A DNA stretch of 55,866 nt from Chloroflexota bacterium (GTDB taxonomy: Bacteria; Chloroflexota; Anaerolineae; Aggregatilineales; Phototrophicaceae). The position numbers and the translations under genes were made by a program. The first letter of the stretch is position 1. Every line of letters begins with the position of its first letter. The notes beneath the pieces are model-generated. The model did not search any database, was not told where the DNA came from, and saw only the letters and a list, made by a program, of their open reading frames with translations. This document shows positions 8,881 through 17,560 of this stretch, piece after piece. Location of the stretch: positions 1 through 55,866 of the forward strand of contig JAPOWG010000075.1 in assembly GCA_026707745.1 (NCBI GenBank), written 5' to 3'.

Positions 8881-9867
8881 CTAACGGTCGTAAATGATGT
8901 AAGTCTCGCGCAATTCTTCACATAGTTCGAGATAGTGGCGATAGCGCCAGCCTTCGACCTTTCCAGCGCTAACCGCCCGGCGCACGCCGCAATCCGGCTC
9001 GGCGGTATGGGTACAATTGCCGAACTTGCAATCCAGAACGTAAGGTTGGATGTCGATGAAGTAGGCGTCCAACTCATCCGGCTCGATATCCCAGACGTTG
9101 ATCGATCGAATGCCTGGCGTGTCGGCCAGGTAACCGCCGCTGTCCAGTCGAATCAAGGCGCTGTCGCGCGTGGTGTGGACGCCCTCTTCCGAGACGCGTC
9201 CGACCGACTTCACCTGGCGTCCCAAGCCCGGCTGTATGCAGTTGAGCAAGCTGGTCTTGCCAACGCCGGATGGACCGGTAAAGACTGAAATGCCCTCATC
9301 CAGGATCGACCGCAGTCCCTCGATGCCGTCGCCGCGCAAGGCGCTGGTGCGCAAGACGCGATAGCCCATCCTTTCATAAGGGGCGAATTGACTCTGTATC
9401 GAGGCGATGTCTGGCAGATCGATTTTGTTGACGACAATGGTGAGCTCGCTGATCCGAGATTTTTCCCCGGCCACCAAGAGTCGATCCAGCAATTCCAGAT
9501 CTGGCGGGGGTTGCGCGGCGGCGACCACGAAGAGCGCGCGATCGGCATTGGCTATGATGACCTGTTCGCGTTCGGCTTGGCCGGCGCCGCGCTTGCCGGT
9601 TGTGCGTACAGCGCGTGAAAGCACACTTTTTCGCGGAGACAGAGCCTCCACAACACCGGTCAAGACACCGGTGCCTTCGTCTCGGCGGGTGGCGATTGAT
9701 ACATGGTCGCCGATGGCTGCGATATCGCTGGATTGCGCCGCTTCTTTCAGCTTGCCCCGCAATTCGCACATGTAGGTACTGCCGTCAGTTGCCTCGACCC
9801 AATAAAAGCCGCTTTGTTCCTTGACGATCAATCCCTCTTGTGCTGCGCCCAAACACGCTTCTCCCAA
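8881..9867 (-). CDS. rsgA: Small ribosomal subunit biogenesis GTPase RsgA
   Basis: About 328 residues. RsgA checks late assembly of the 30S subunit and hydrolyses GTP on the ribosome. It has an N-terminal OB-fold, then the circularly permuted GTPase order typical of the family: G4 NKID near 145, G1 GPSGVGKTSLLN near 203, G3 DTPGI near 250. The zinc knuckle (C..C.H.....C) follows in the CKFGNCTHTAEPDC segment, and the C-terminal helix ends at IIYDR. The start is unsure: the frame opens at TTG 9867, and TTG 9852 is possible. An ATG at 9893 is in another frame and stops quickly. It converges on the Rieske gene. Confidence 0.93.
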   Translation of the reverse strand: MGEACLGAAQEGLIVKEQSGFYWVEATDGSTYMCELRGKLKEAAQSSDIAAIGDHVSIATRRDEGTGVLTGVVEALSPRKSVLSRAVRTTGKRGAGQAEREQVIIANADRALFVVAAAQPPPDLELLDRLLVAGEKSRISELTIVVNKIDLPDIASIQSQFAPYERMGYRVLRTSALRGDGIEGLRSILDEGISVFTGPSGVGKTSLLNCIQPGLGRQVKSVGRVSEEGVHTTRDSALIRLDSGGYLADTPGIRSINVWDIEPDELDAYFIDIQPYVLDCKFGNCTHTAEPDCGVRRAVSAGKVEGWRYRHYLELCEELRETYIIYDR

Positions 9868-10202
9868 CCGCGTTTTTCTTTTTCAACGCTCATGTCAATT
9901 ATAGACGCAAGTGGCCAATCCAGCACATTTTTCTTCAAAATGAGTTCCATTCATGATCCGCCGAGACGCCCGTGAAAAATGACCTTTGACTTGCGGGCCT
10001 TTCAACGGGTCGCGTAGACACTGACCGTCAAACGCCCCTACCATGCCCCTTTTACGGGGATAAGCGGTTAATTCTCGCTACTCTCGGCGGTAACGAAAAA
10101 CTGCTGCGATTGCCAAGGGCAATAAGGCGTCGCATAGTCAGTAGCGAGAATCTCTTGTACACTAGGCTGGAACACAATGACCACCCGACGGAAGGACGCG
10201 AC
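9868..10202. other. Intergenic region with nested inverted repeats
   Basis: A 335-base gap between divergently transcribed rsgA and the DsbA-like gene. It holds a CCCCTTTTACGGGGA hairpin near 10046-10060 and the 12-bp inverted repeat noted separately at 10071-10151. No coding sequence is supported. Confidence 0.6.
10071..10151 (+). promoter_or_regulatory. Nested inverted-repeat element upstream of DsbA-like gene
   Basis: A perfect 12-bp inverted repeat (ATTCTCGCTACT at 10071-10082, its complement at 10140-10151) encloses a smaller ATTGCC/GGCAAT hairpin near 10109-10123. If transcribed it could fold as a two-level stem 50 bases ahead of the GTG start. It may be a cis-regulatory RNA or an operator pair. 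It matches no riboswitch class I can name. Confidence 0.4.
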
Positions 10203-11021
10203 GTGTCGACAAAGAACAATGAAGTAAAGCTTGACGGCGGGACGAAGGATGCCGGCGCTTCTCGCGCAACTCTCAACTACGTGCTAATTGCCGCAGTGTT
10301 CCTGTTGATCGGAATCATGATAGGCAACTATCTCTGGAATACCGACAAGGACAAGAGCGTCCATGTTGACGAGGCGCAACTGCGCAGCGTCATGCTCAGT
10401 GTACTCGAAGAGAGCGATATCGCGCGCGCCAGCGATATGGCGCTGGTGGTTGAAGACGAAGAACCCGACCGATTCGCCCTGGTTGATGATGATCCCTACC
10501 TCGGCGAGGAAGACGCGCCGGTGGTCATCGTCGAATTCAGCGACTTCTTCTGCAGTTATTGCAAGCGTCACTTCGACCAGACCTTTACGCCGCTGCTGGA
10601 AAACTACGGTCAGCATATTCGCTACGTTTATCGCGATTTTGCGCGCTTAACCCAGGAATCGACGCCGGCTGCGGCCGCCGCGCAATGCGCTTTCGCCCAA
10701 GACAAATTCTGGGAATTCCGCGAAGACTTCTTCAATAATCAGGGCTCGCTCAATCGCGACTTTTACATCCAAACCGCCGAAGCTCATGAGCTGGATGTCG
10801 CCGAATTCACGGCCTGTATTGACGAGGGCCGCTTTGTCGGCGAAGTTGAATTGGATGGCTTCGACGGGCAAATTGCCGGGGTTCGCGGTACGCCGGGCTT
10901 CTTCATCAATGGCCAGATCTTGAGCGGGGCGCAGCCTTACGTGATCTTCGAAAGAATGATCCGGTTGGAACTGGAAAAAGCCGGCGTCAACTTTGAGAAC
11001 GAGGCCGCCGCAGACGGCTAA
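10203..11021 (+). CDS. Membrane-anchored DsbA-family thioredoxin-like oxidoreductase
   Basis: A 272-residue DsbA/BdbD-like (thioredoxin_4) protein for disulfide exchange outside the membrane. A short cytoplasmic lead is followed by one transmembrane anchor at about residues 25-44 (YVLIAAVFLLIGIMIG). A linker leads to the thioredoxin domain with active site C117-S-Y-C120 in the FSDFFCSYCKRHF context. The cis-Pro motif appears as RGTPGFFING. The frame is open to 10110, but GTG 10203 has a GGAAGG site eight bases upstream and places the anchor normally. A nested inverted repeat lies upstream. No partner DsbB/VKOR is visible in the window. Confidence 0.9.
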   Translation: MSTKNNEVKLDGGTKDAGASRATLNYVLIAAVFLLIGIMIGNYLWNTDKDKSVHVDEAQLRSVMLSVLEESDIARASDMALVVEDEEPDRFALVDDDPYLGEEDAPVVIVEFSDFFCSYCKRHFDQTFTPLLENYGQHIRYVYRDFARLTQESTPAAAAAQCAFAQDKFWEFREDFFNNQGSLNRDFYIQTAEAHELDVAEFTACIDEGRFVGEVELDGFDGQIAGVRGTPGFFINGQILSGAQPYVIFERMIRLELEKAGVNFENEAAADG

Positions 11022-11122
11022 ACATGGCCGTCATCGCGCCATTTCATTTCTCAGTGATTCCAAGTAGGCGATGATAATGACTGCCATCGGAAAGAAATTG
11101 CCAAAATAATCGGAAACTGTAT

Positions 11123-11354
11123 GGCTTGATTGGTATTGTGGTGTTTGCAGTTGCTTTTGCACCCCTCATCCCCCGACCCCTTCTCCCACAAGGGGAGAAG
11201 GGGAGCGTCGCTTCGTGCGAAGGCGCCGCCTTGCGTTGGACAATCCAATTGATGAGGTAAAAGCCCCTCTCCCTTTATGGGAGAGGGGTTTGGGGTGAGG
11301 GTTTTGAAGCGAGCGACTCTCAAAATGGCGCTCTTGAATAATACCAATCAAGCC
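11123..11354. mobile_element. MITE-like non-coding element with 15-bp terminal inverted repeats
   Basis: Perfect 15-bp terminal inverted repeats (GGCTTGATTGGTATT at 11123-11137; complement at 11340-11354) bound a 232-bp non-coding unit. Inside, two GC-rich palindromic modules face each other: CCCCTTCTCCCACAAGGGG near 11178 and CCCTCTCCCTTTATGGGAGAGGG near 11267. A related module with matching flank lies at 46997-47085. No clean target-site duplication is seen. It has no transposase and would have to be mobilised in trans. Confidence 0.65.
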
Positions 11355-11360
11355 TTGTAG

Positions 11361-11381
11361 GGGCGACCAATCTGGTCGCCC
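11361..11381. repeat. Short palindromic hairpin, GGGCGACC type
   Basis: GGGCGACC, five-base loop, GGTCGCCC, preceded by GTAG. The same GTAGGGGCGACC lead occurs at 36115-36126 inside another intergenic element, so this is a dispersed module. Confidence 0.55.
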
Positions 11382-11486
11382 GAAACCGCGCCAGCGCATC
11401 GACGAGCGTCATGGTAGGGTGATTAGACACAGTCCGCCTGCTCCTTATTTGTCGCATGACTAACTTGGTACCGCTCCGAATACGCC

Positions 11487-12884
11487 ATGGCTAGAAAAAC
11501 CAGACGAAAGTCCAGGCAGCAGCCGAACGGCGGCGGCGATAAGAGCCGCCGCACTCGCAGCAATGTGCGAACTCGCTCGTCCACCTCAATCGGTGGTTCT
11601 AGAAATAAGAGCCGGACCGTCAAGTCCGCCCTGCTTGGCAAGACCGTCAAACTGGAAATCACCGATATGGCGCAGGGCGGCTTCGCGATAGCGACGCACC
11701 GAGGCAAACGAATATTTGTGCCATATACGCTGCCTGGCGAATCGATCAGCGCGGAGATTAGCGAAGACCGCGGCTCGGTGATCTTCGCGCGCGGCAAAGA
11801 CCTGTACGCTGCCTCGGCTGATCGCGTATCCGCTCGCTGCGCCCATTTTGGGCCGGGGCGCTGCTGGGGTTGTCAATTCCAGCATATCGACTATCAAGCG
11901 CAGCTATTGCTCAAGCAAGATGTGCTCGCCGATCAGCTATCGCGCGTCGGCAAGCTGCCGGACAGTCTAGTCGACAGTGTCATGCGTCCGCTCGTGCCGG
12001 CATCCGAGCAGTGGGGATACAATCATCGGCTGGTCCTGTCTCGTTATTCGGCCGGCGCATGGGGCCTCCCGCGGCAAGCAAAAGGCGACATTGAAGCGCT
12101 CGCGGAGTGTCATACAGCCCACCCGGACCTGATGGATACGCTTGGGAAGCTCGATATCGATTATGAACAAGCGCGCCGACTGACCCTTCAAAGAGGTTCC
12201 GACGGCCGCATCATGATCATCTTCCACGTTGACGAAGAAGAAGCGCCTTCGCTGCATACCGATTTGCCATTGAGCATCAATCTGGTATTGCCGGACAATT
12301 CGCCAATAAATCTGATTGGCGACCCCTACAGCGCCGTTTCCGTCGCCGACCACGCTATCCGCATAACTGCGGGAAGCTATATGCGTCCAAATGTCGGCCA
12401 AATCGGCACGCTGGCGGAGGAAGTAATGGAGGCGCTTGGACTTGGCGGTAGCGAACAGGTGCTAGATCTCTACGCCGGCGTCGGCCTCTTCAGCGCCGTC
12501 ATGGCCGAGCGCGCGGAACTGATTTCGCTGGTCGAGAGTTATCCACCGGCCGCGAACGACGCCGAATTCAATCTGCGCGAATTCGACCATATTGATATTG
12601 TTGAAGGACAAGTCGAAGCCGTTTTGGCGGATATGACAGCGAAGTCCGCGCGCTACGATGTCGCTCTTGTCGATCCGCCGGGCAGCGGCATCAATGGCGG
12701 GATTGTGGATAGTTTACTCGGGCTGGGAGTTCGGCGTCTTGTCTATGTCAGTGGAGACCCGGCTTCTCTGGCTCGCGATTGCCGGCGCGTGATTGACGCC
12801 GGTTTTCAGTTGCGATCCGTGCAGGCGGTGGATATGGCGCCGCAAACGTTCTACATCACCGCGGTCGCGGCATTTGAGCGCTAG
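11487..12884 (+). CDS. RlmD/TrmA-family RNA methyltransferase homologue lacking catalytic residues
   Basis: A 465-residue member of the RNA (uracil-5-)-methyltransferase family. Order: a basic, Arg/Ser-rich lead (1-45); a TRAM domain (about 48-108); [4Fe-4S] cysteines C118, C126, C129 and C208; a SAM-binding fold with VLDLYAGVGLFS near 325. The three catalytic motifs are altered. The DPPRxG motif reads DPPGSG (396-401), the nucleophilic Cys motif SCNPATLARD reads SGDPASLARD (Gly423 in place of Cys), and the HVE general-base motif reads YIT (456-458). Fold and cofactor sites are kept, so it may bind RNA and SAM without normal m5U chemistry, or may have another role. Its stop overlaps the stop of the convergent aminotransferase. 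Confidence 0.85.
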   Translation: MARKTRRKSRQQPNGGGDKSRRTRSNVRTRSSTSIGGSRNKSRTVKSALLGKTVKLEITDMAQGGFAIATHRGKRIFVPYTLPGESISAEISEDRGSVIFARGKDLYAASADRVSARCAHFGPGRCWGCQFQHIDYQAQLLLKQDVLADQLSRVGKLPDSLVDSVMRPLVPASEQWGYNHRLVLSRYSAGAWGLPRQAKGDIEALAECHTAHPDLMDTLGKLDIDYEQARRLTLQRGSDGRIMIIFHVDEEEAPSLHTDLPLSINLVLPDNSPINLIGDPYSAVSVADHAIRITAGSYMRPNVGQIGTLAEEVMEALGLGGSEQVLDLYAGVGLFSAVMAERAELISLVESYPPAANDAEFNLREFDHIDIVEGQVEAVLADMTAKSARYDVALVDPPGSGINGGIVDSLLGLGVRRLVYVSGDPASLARDCRRVIDAGFQLRSVQAVDMAPQTFYITAVAAFER

Positions 12885-14002
12885 TGAAGGATTTCTTCAA
12901 GGGCCTTGACCAAGATCTGCAGTTCTTCCTTTGTATTGTAAGCCTGTACCGATACGCGCATGACGCAACACCCCTCGAACCTGCCGACGGGCACTTCGAT
13001 GCGGTAGTCCTCGTACAATCGCTCTTTGACTGCGTCGACATCACAGTCCGGCAACGGGATGGTCACCATTTGCGCGAATTGATTGATTGACAGCCGCCGC
13101 AATTCATAGCGATCGCATAACTGCGCCTGCAAGTCGGCAGCGAGTTGATGAGTTTCGCGACGCACGCTTTGCCAGTTGCGCCGCCGCTGATACGCGATGG
13201 CGGACGGTACGCTCAAGTAGGCAGCGATATCTTTAGTGCCGAGCCACTCATGACGTTCGATGAAGTCGGCGCCCTCACTAAAGCCGTGTGAAATCACCAG
13301 GGGATCAACCATCCCATGCAACTCGGGCCGAACGTGCAAGAATGCCGAACCCTTGGGCGCGCAGAGCCATTTGTGGAAATTGCCGCTGTAAACATCGGCA
13401 CCGATATCCGCCAAATCCAAGGGGATCTGGCCGGGCGCATGCGCGCCGTCGATGACGGTCAGGATGCCCATTTCACGCGCCCTTTGGCAGATCTCCCGGA
13501 CGGGAAAGATCAACGCTGTCGGCGATGTGATATGGCTCATGAGGATCACTTTGGTTTTCATTGTGGCGGAAGTGAAAAAGTCCTCGACGAAGGCTTCGTC
13601 GCTCTCGTATGGCAGGCGAACCTGATGCCTTACAATATCTGCGCCTGTTCTCTTGGCGACGGTTTCCAGCAGGCGATGGACCGCGCCATATTCGTGATTC
13701 GTCGTCAGGATTTGATCCCCGGCCGCCAATGGCATGGAGCGCAAAGCCGCGCTTAGTCCGTATGTGGCGTTGGTCACGAAAACGACTTCGTCATCGGGCA
13801 CCATGAGATACGCAGCGATGTCTTTCCGCGCATTGGGTATCAGTTCCTTGCGGCGGCGCAGCAAGAATTCCACCGGCTGCCGCTCCAATTCCAGTTGCCA
13901 GGCTTGGTACTCCGCGAACACGGGTTTGGGACAGGCGCCGAAGGAACCGTGATTGAGGAAAACGATGTCCTCACGGATAAGGAAGTCATCGCGAAGCGGC
14001 AT
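12881..14002 (-). CDS. Class V PLP-dependent aminotransferase
   Basis: A 373-residue fold-type I PLP enzyme of the class V group (isopenicillin-N epimerase/cysteine-desulfurase-like). The N-terminus FLNHGSFGACP is typical of the epimerase-like branch. The PLP-contacting Asp is D185 in VIDGAHAPG, and the Schiff-base lysine is K211 in SGNFHKWLCAPKG. The substrate cannot be told. A Cys desulfurase role is less likely because no catalytic Cys loop is obvious. The frame continues upstream into prmC, but ATG 14002 gives the family N-terminus. The gene lies 89 bases downstream of prmC. The CTAG at 12881-12884 serves as stop for both this gene and the convergent methyltransferase. Confidence 0.88.
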   Translation of the reverse strand: MPLRDDFLIREDIVFLNHGSFGACPKPVFAEYQAWQLELERQPVEFLLRRRKELIPNARKDIAAYLMVPDDEVVFVTNATYGLSAALRSMPLAAGDQILTTNHEYGAVHRLLETVAKRTGADIVRHQVRLPYESDEAFVEDFFTSATMKTKVILMSHITSPTALIFPVREICQRAREMGILTVIDGAHAPGQIPLDLADIGADVYSGNFHKWLCAPKGSAFLHVRPELHGMVDPLVISHGFSEGADFIERHEWLGTKDIAAYLSVPSAIAYQRRRNWQSVRRETHQLAADLQAQLCDRYELRRLSINQFAQMVTIPLPDCDVDAVKERLYEDYRIEVPVGRFEGCCVMRVSVQAYNTKEELQILVKALEEILH

Positions 14003-14091
14003 GGGACTGAGGTCCCCGGCATGATTGGATAGACTGGCCGGATTATACCGCAAGTAACCCGGCCGAGACGATGCGCGTATAGACTGGCGAT

Positions 14092-14937
14092 TCAAAGGCT
14101 GGCGCCAATTTGGAAGCGGATAATACGGTCCAAACCAGCATAGTCTCGCAACACCTTGCAGCGCGCGTTCAGGGTCTCTCCCACCAAGCGACTCACCTTG
14201 TCGGCCTGGTCCGCCCCGATTTCCAGCAATACCCAAGCCCCTTCACGGCAGAACTCTGGCAACTGCCCAAGCATATGACGAATGCAAGCCAAGCCGTCGA
14301 CGCCGCCGTCCAGCGCTATCGCAGGTTCATACTTGCTGACAGCCAAGCCGTCGAGTTCATCCGTCGTGATATACGGCAGATTCGCCATCAGCAAATCTAC
14401 GGAAACGCCACGCTCGACCAGCGGCTGTGCCAGATTGCCCTGAAGAAACTCAATACGTACCCTGTGCCGCTTGGCGTTCTTCCGAGCTATTTTCAGCGCC
14501 TTTCCGCTGATGTCCGTGGCATAGACGCGATTGCCCGGCATATGCTTGGCGAAGGTCACCGCCAGCGCGCCGCTGCCCGTCCCGATGTCGGCGGCATGAC
14601 ATGCCGGCGTCAGCGCGGCCAAACGCAGCGCTTCTTCCAACAGCAGCTCGGTTTCCGGACGTGGAATCAAAACGTCAGGCGATACAGTCAGTTCAAGATC
14701 GTAAAAGGATTTTCTGCCGATGATATAGGCGACCGGTTCCCCCGCGGCACGGCGATTGATCAGTTCGGTAAAACAACGCTGCTGTTCGCCACTCAGCTCA
14801 ACCTCCCCGTTCGCGAGCAAATAGACCCGCTCCGCGTCCAGCACATGCGCGAGCAAAACCTGCGCGTCGAGGCCCGCTGATTCGCCTGGCGCCAGTTCGC
14901 CGTATGCATTGCGCAGTGCCGCTCCGACTGTGGTCAA
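14092..14937 (-). CDS. prmC: Peptide chain release factor N5-glutamine methyltransferase PrmC
   Basis: A 281-residue PrmC/HemK, which methylates the Gln of the GGQ motif in release factors. An N-terminal helical bundle (1-80) precedes the SAM domain: IPRPETELLLEEAL near 93, ADIGTGSGALAV near 115, and the substrate-binding motif, here NLPYI instead of NPPYI (a tolerated variant in this family as far as I recall). It starts with TTG at 14937, overlapping the TGA stop of the upstream SGNH-like gene as TTGA, with GGAG about 10 bases upstream. This indicates translational coupling. Its expected partner prfA is 2.6 kb upstream, separated by an MBOAT and an SGNH-like gene. Confidence 0.93.
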   Translation of the reverse strand: MTTVGAALRNAYGELAPGESAGLDAQVLLAHVLDAERVYLLANGEVELSGEQQRCFTELINRRAAGEPVAYIIGRKSFYDLELTVSPDVLIPRPETELLLEEALRLAALTPACHAADIGTGSGALAVTFAKHMPGNRVYATDISGKALKIARKNAKRHRVRIEFLQGNLAQPLVERGVSVDLLMANLPYITTDELDGLAVSKYEPAIALDGGVDGLACIRHMLGQLPEFCREGAWVLLEIGADQADKVSRLVGETLNARCKVLRDYAGLDRIIRFQIGASL

Positions 14938-16064
14938 CTCTGATATTCTCCAAAGACGTCCATTGGGTTCTCAAAATTGTGCAACAAGTCATTCATCGCC
15001 TGATGATCGGCGTAGGGGGCGAAGAGTTCAGCGTGATCTTCAACCATTGCCAAGATCATGCGCAAGGAATTGGATTCAGCGCTGTGATGCCCATCATACC
15101 ATTCTCCATAATCAGCGCCCAATTCGCGCATATCATCAAAGAAGTAATATGCGAAGTCATGGAATGAAAACAGCGCTTCTAATCGGGGAACGGCTTTTTC
15201 CATGTAGGAGTAGGCGCCGGATTGTTGCATTCTCTCGTAAATAACGAAGTGATAAGGGGTTGTGATCCCGATCACTTCGACGCCATCCGAACCCAGTTGA
15301 TCGAGGAAGCCCGAGAGCAAATCCAGTGTGGCGTTGTTCAACTGGTCGCCAGCCGTATAGCTGAAGCCAAGTCCCTCGAAGCTCTGTATGTCACTTTCAA
15401 CCCGTTCTGCGCGTATTGTAGGGTTAGCGACAAGCAGGCCTCGCTGCAAGCTGCCGTCCGCGCGGAAACCGAAGCTGATTTCCAGCGCTTTCAACCCAAT
15501 AACTTGACGGTCGAAAACCGGATCGCGTCTTCTAATCATATCCGCGAACGACAGGGCGCCGCCTAGCAGCTTGTGTACCGTTTCGATTGTCGCCAGGCGG
15601 ATGCCTTCCAGACCAAAATCAACATTTCGCGCGCTTGTCGCTCGCGATACCTGTTCCACTTGAGCGTTGAACCAGAACAGGTCGACGCCAAGGATGACAA
15701 TTGCCGGTAATGTTTCCAACTGCTGATAGAACTGGATAAGCTGGGGCAATCGCCATCCACCGCCACTGGCATTGTAGACAGCGTCAGGATCCTTGGAAAA
15801 GAATTCCGCGCGAAATTGCAGTAGTTGCGAAGTGCCTAGAATCAGAATCTGCGGCTGCCGCTCCCTATAGGTCGACAGCTAGTAAGGCATAATGTCTTCT
15901 AGCAACCGTGTGCCATAGATGATGTCTTTATCCAATTGCTGCCTGCTAACGACATCAGCAATTGGCAATGCTTCGCCCGTATGCCAAGCCAGCCCTGAAA
16001 GGCCAATGGTTACGACTGTCAAAGGCAGGACTATCAAACCGATCTTGCCGAAGAATCGAATCAC
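14934..16064 (-). pseudogene. SGNH/AlgJ-like acetylation partner, interrupted by an in-frame amber codon
   Basis: Read through, this is a 376-codon frame starting at GTG 16064, six bases after the MBOAT stop. An N-terminal membrane anchor (FGKIGLIVLPLTVVTIGLSG) leads to an extracytoplasmic domain. A TAG at 15879-15881 (codon 62) splits it. The same frame resumes directly with LSTYRERQPQILILGTSQ, where GTSQ looks like an SGNH block I serine motif. The rest (271+ residues) is intact to the stop at 14934. Such proteins pair with MBOAT enzymes in O-acetylation of exported polymers. It may be a fresh nonsense mutation, a sequencing error or a suppressed stop. A single base change from CAG, TGG or similar would create it. 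Confidence 0.75.
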
Positions 16065-16070
16065 ACAACC

Positions 16071-17525
16071 TCAAAACTGAAAATAAATGAATTCTTGTTT
16101 AGTCGCCTGATAAAACAGCGAGATATAGATTGCGATCAGAAACAGATAATAGACTGTCCAGCGCCATACGACGGGCAAACGAGCAAAATGGGAGTTTATT
16201 CCCGCATGTTCGTCAACGACATCCACAGCGAGCAGAAAACCGATCAATACAAAGGAAATGAAGAATTCAAGCCGCTGTGGCAGGAGACCCGCGCTAAATG
16301 GATCGGTTAGCCCAGCGAAACCTTCGGAAAAATCGCTGATATGCTGCAGGATATACTCAATATCCTCTATGCGATTCGCCCTAAACAGAATCCAACCTAT
16401 ATATACGAATGCAAAGGCACAGAACAATTTGATCATATGACCCAAGGCATTGCGCGGCACAAGTCTTACCCGGCAAGCTCGCAAGACGGTCTCAATGGCG
16501 ACAATTGCGCCATGATAGATACCCCAAATTGCAAATGTCCAGTTCGCGCCGTGCCATAGTCCGCTTAACGCGAATACCAGCAAAATATTAAATACTTGGC
16601 GCGGCAAGCCCTTTCGATTCCCTCCCAAGCTGATATAAACATAGTCGCGGAACCACGTTGACAACGATATGTGCCAGCGCCGCCAGAATTCGCTTATGGA
16701 CCTGGCAAGATAAGGGCGCTTGAAGTTCCGCATCAGATCGAAACCCATCAGGCGCGCCAACCCGATTGCTATGTCGGAATAACCGCTAAAGTCACAGTAG
16801 ATCTGAAACGTGAAAAACAAGGTGGCCACTATCAGGCTGAGTCCGGAGTGCGATTGCAAATCGCCGTATACAGCATCGACATAGATCGCCAGACGGTCGG
16901 CAGTCACCAGTTTCTTGAATAGACCCCACAAGACAAAACGCAGACCATCGACTATGCGATCGTAATCGACAGCGAGCTTGCGGGCAAACTGCGGAAGCAT
17001 GTTCGTCGCCCGTTCGATAGGACCGGCCACTAGCTGAGGAAAGAAAGCTACATACAGTGCGAAGGTCCCAAGGTTTTGGCAAGCGGACAAACGACCGCGA
17101 TAGACGTCGATCGTATATGCCATCGATTGAAATGTGTAAAAGGATATGCCAACCGGCAATGCCAAATGCAGCAATCGCGCTTCGTGAGAAATACCAAGTA
17201 CGGCCGCGACATCGGAAGCCGCCGCGCTGAACAGATTGAAGTACTTGAAAACAAACAGAACGCCAAGATTCGCCGCTATACTACAGAGCAACAAAAGCCG
17301 ACGCCGTGACACCTGTTCCTGTGGCGTCCGGTGAATGCCCAAAGCTGCCAAATAGTCGACGAGCGTGGAAAACACGATCAGCAACAGGTAAGGCGCGCGC
17401 CAGCCCGCGTAAAAGACGTAACTCGCCACGAGCAGCGCTATCAAACGCCAGCGCTGCGCTACAAGAAAGTAAAGTGGAATTACGATCAGTGCAAAGACGA
17501 TGAATTCGGCCGAAACGAACGACAT
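16071..17525 (-). CDS. MBOAT family O-acyltransferase (AlgI/PatA-like)
   Basis: A 484-residue multi-pass MBOAT protein that moves acyl groups across the membrane for O-acylation of an exported glycan. AlgI-type hallmarks are all present: an N-terminal YVFYAGWRAPYL region, LPVGISFYTFQSMAYTIDVYRG near 125, FFPQLVAGPIERA near 165, FWRRWHISLSTWFRDYVYISLGG near 283 (quoted in part), and the catalytic histidine region GLWHGANWTFAIWG near 318. An AAGGA site lies just before ATG 17525. It is followed after six bases by the interrupted SGNH-like partner, so the pair forms an acylation module inside the prfA-prmC block. Confidence 0.9.
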   Translation of the reverse strand: MSFVSAEFIVFALIVIPLYFLVAQRWRLIALLVASYVFYAGWRAPYLLLIVFSTLVDYLAALGIHRTPQEQVSRRRLLLLCSIAANLGVLFVFKYFNLFSAAASDVAAVLGISHEARLLHLALPVGISFYTFQSMAYTIDVYRGRLSACQNLGTFALYVAFFPQLVAGPIERATNMLPQFARKLAVDYDRIVDGLRFVLWGLFKKLVTADRLAIYVDAVYGDLQSHSGLSLIVATLFFTFQIYCDFSGYSDIAIGLARLMGFDLMRNFKRPYLARSISEFWRRWHISLSTWFRDYVYISLGGNRKGLPRQVFNILLVFALSGLWHGANWTFAIWGIYHGAIVAIETVLRACRVRLVPRNALGHMIKLFCAFAFVYIGWILFRANRIEDIEYILQHISDFSEGFAGLTDPFSAGLLPQRLEFFISFVLIGFLLAVDVVDEHAGINSHFARLPVVWRWTVYYLFLIAIYISLFYQATKQEFIYFQF

Positions 17526-17560
17526 GAATCATCCTTGCTGTCGGGTTGAATGTCTCTAAA

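Larger units (their letters stand above)
11022..11486. other. Intergenic region containing a MITE-like element
   Basis: No gene is supported in this 465-base gap. It holds the 232-bp inverted-repeat element at 11123-11354 and, right after it, a GGGCGACC/GGTCGCCC hairpin at 11361-11381. Confidence 0.7.

Noticed and set aside
11162..11300. CRISPR-like repeat array
   Set aside because: The palindromes are two facing modules inside one inverted-repeat element, without regular spacers or repeated units.
15879..15881. Pyrrolysine or selenocysteine recoding at the amber codon
   Set aside because: The codon is TAG, so selenocysteine is excluded. No pyl genes are visible, and the protein is not a methylamine methyltransferase. 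A plain nonsense change is simpler.
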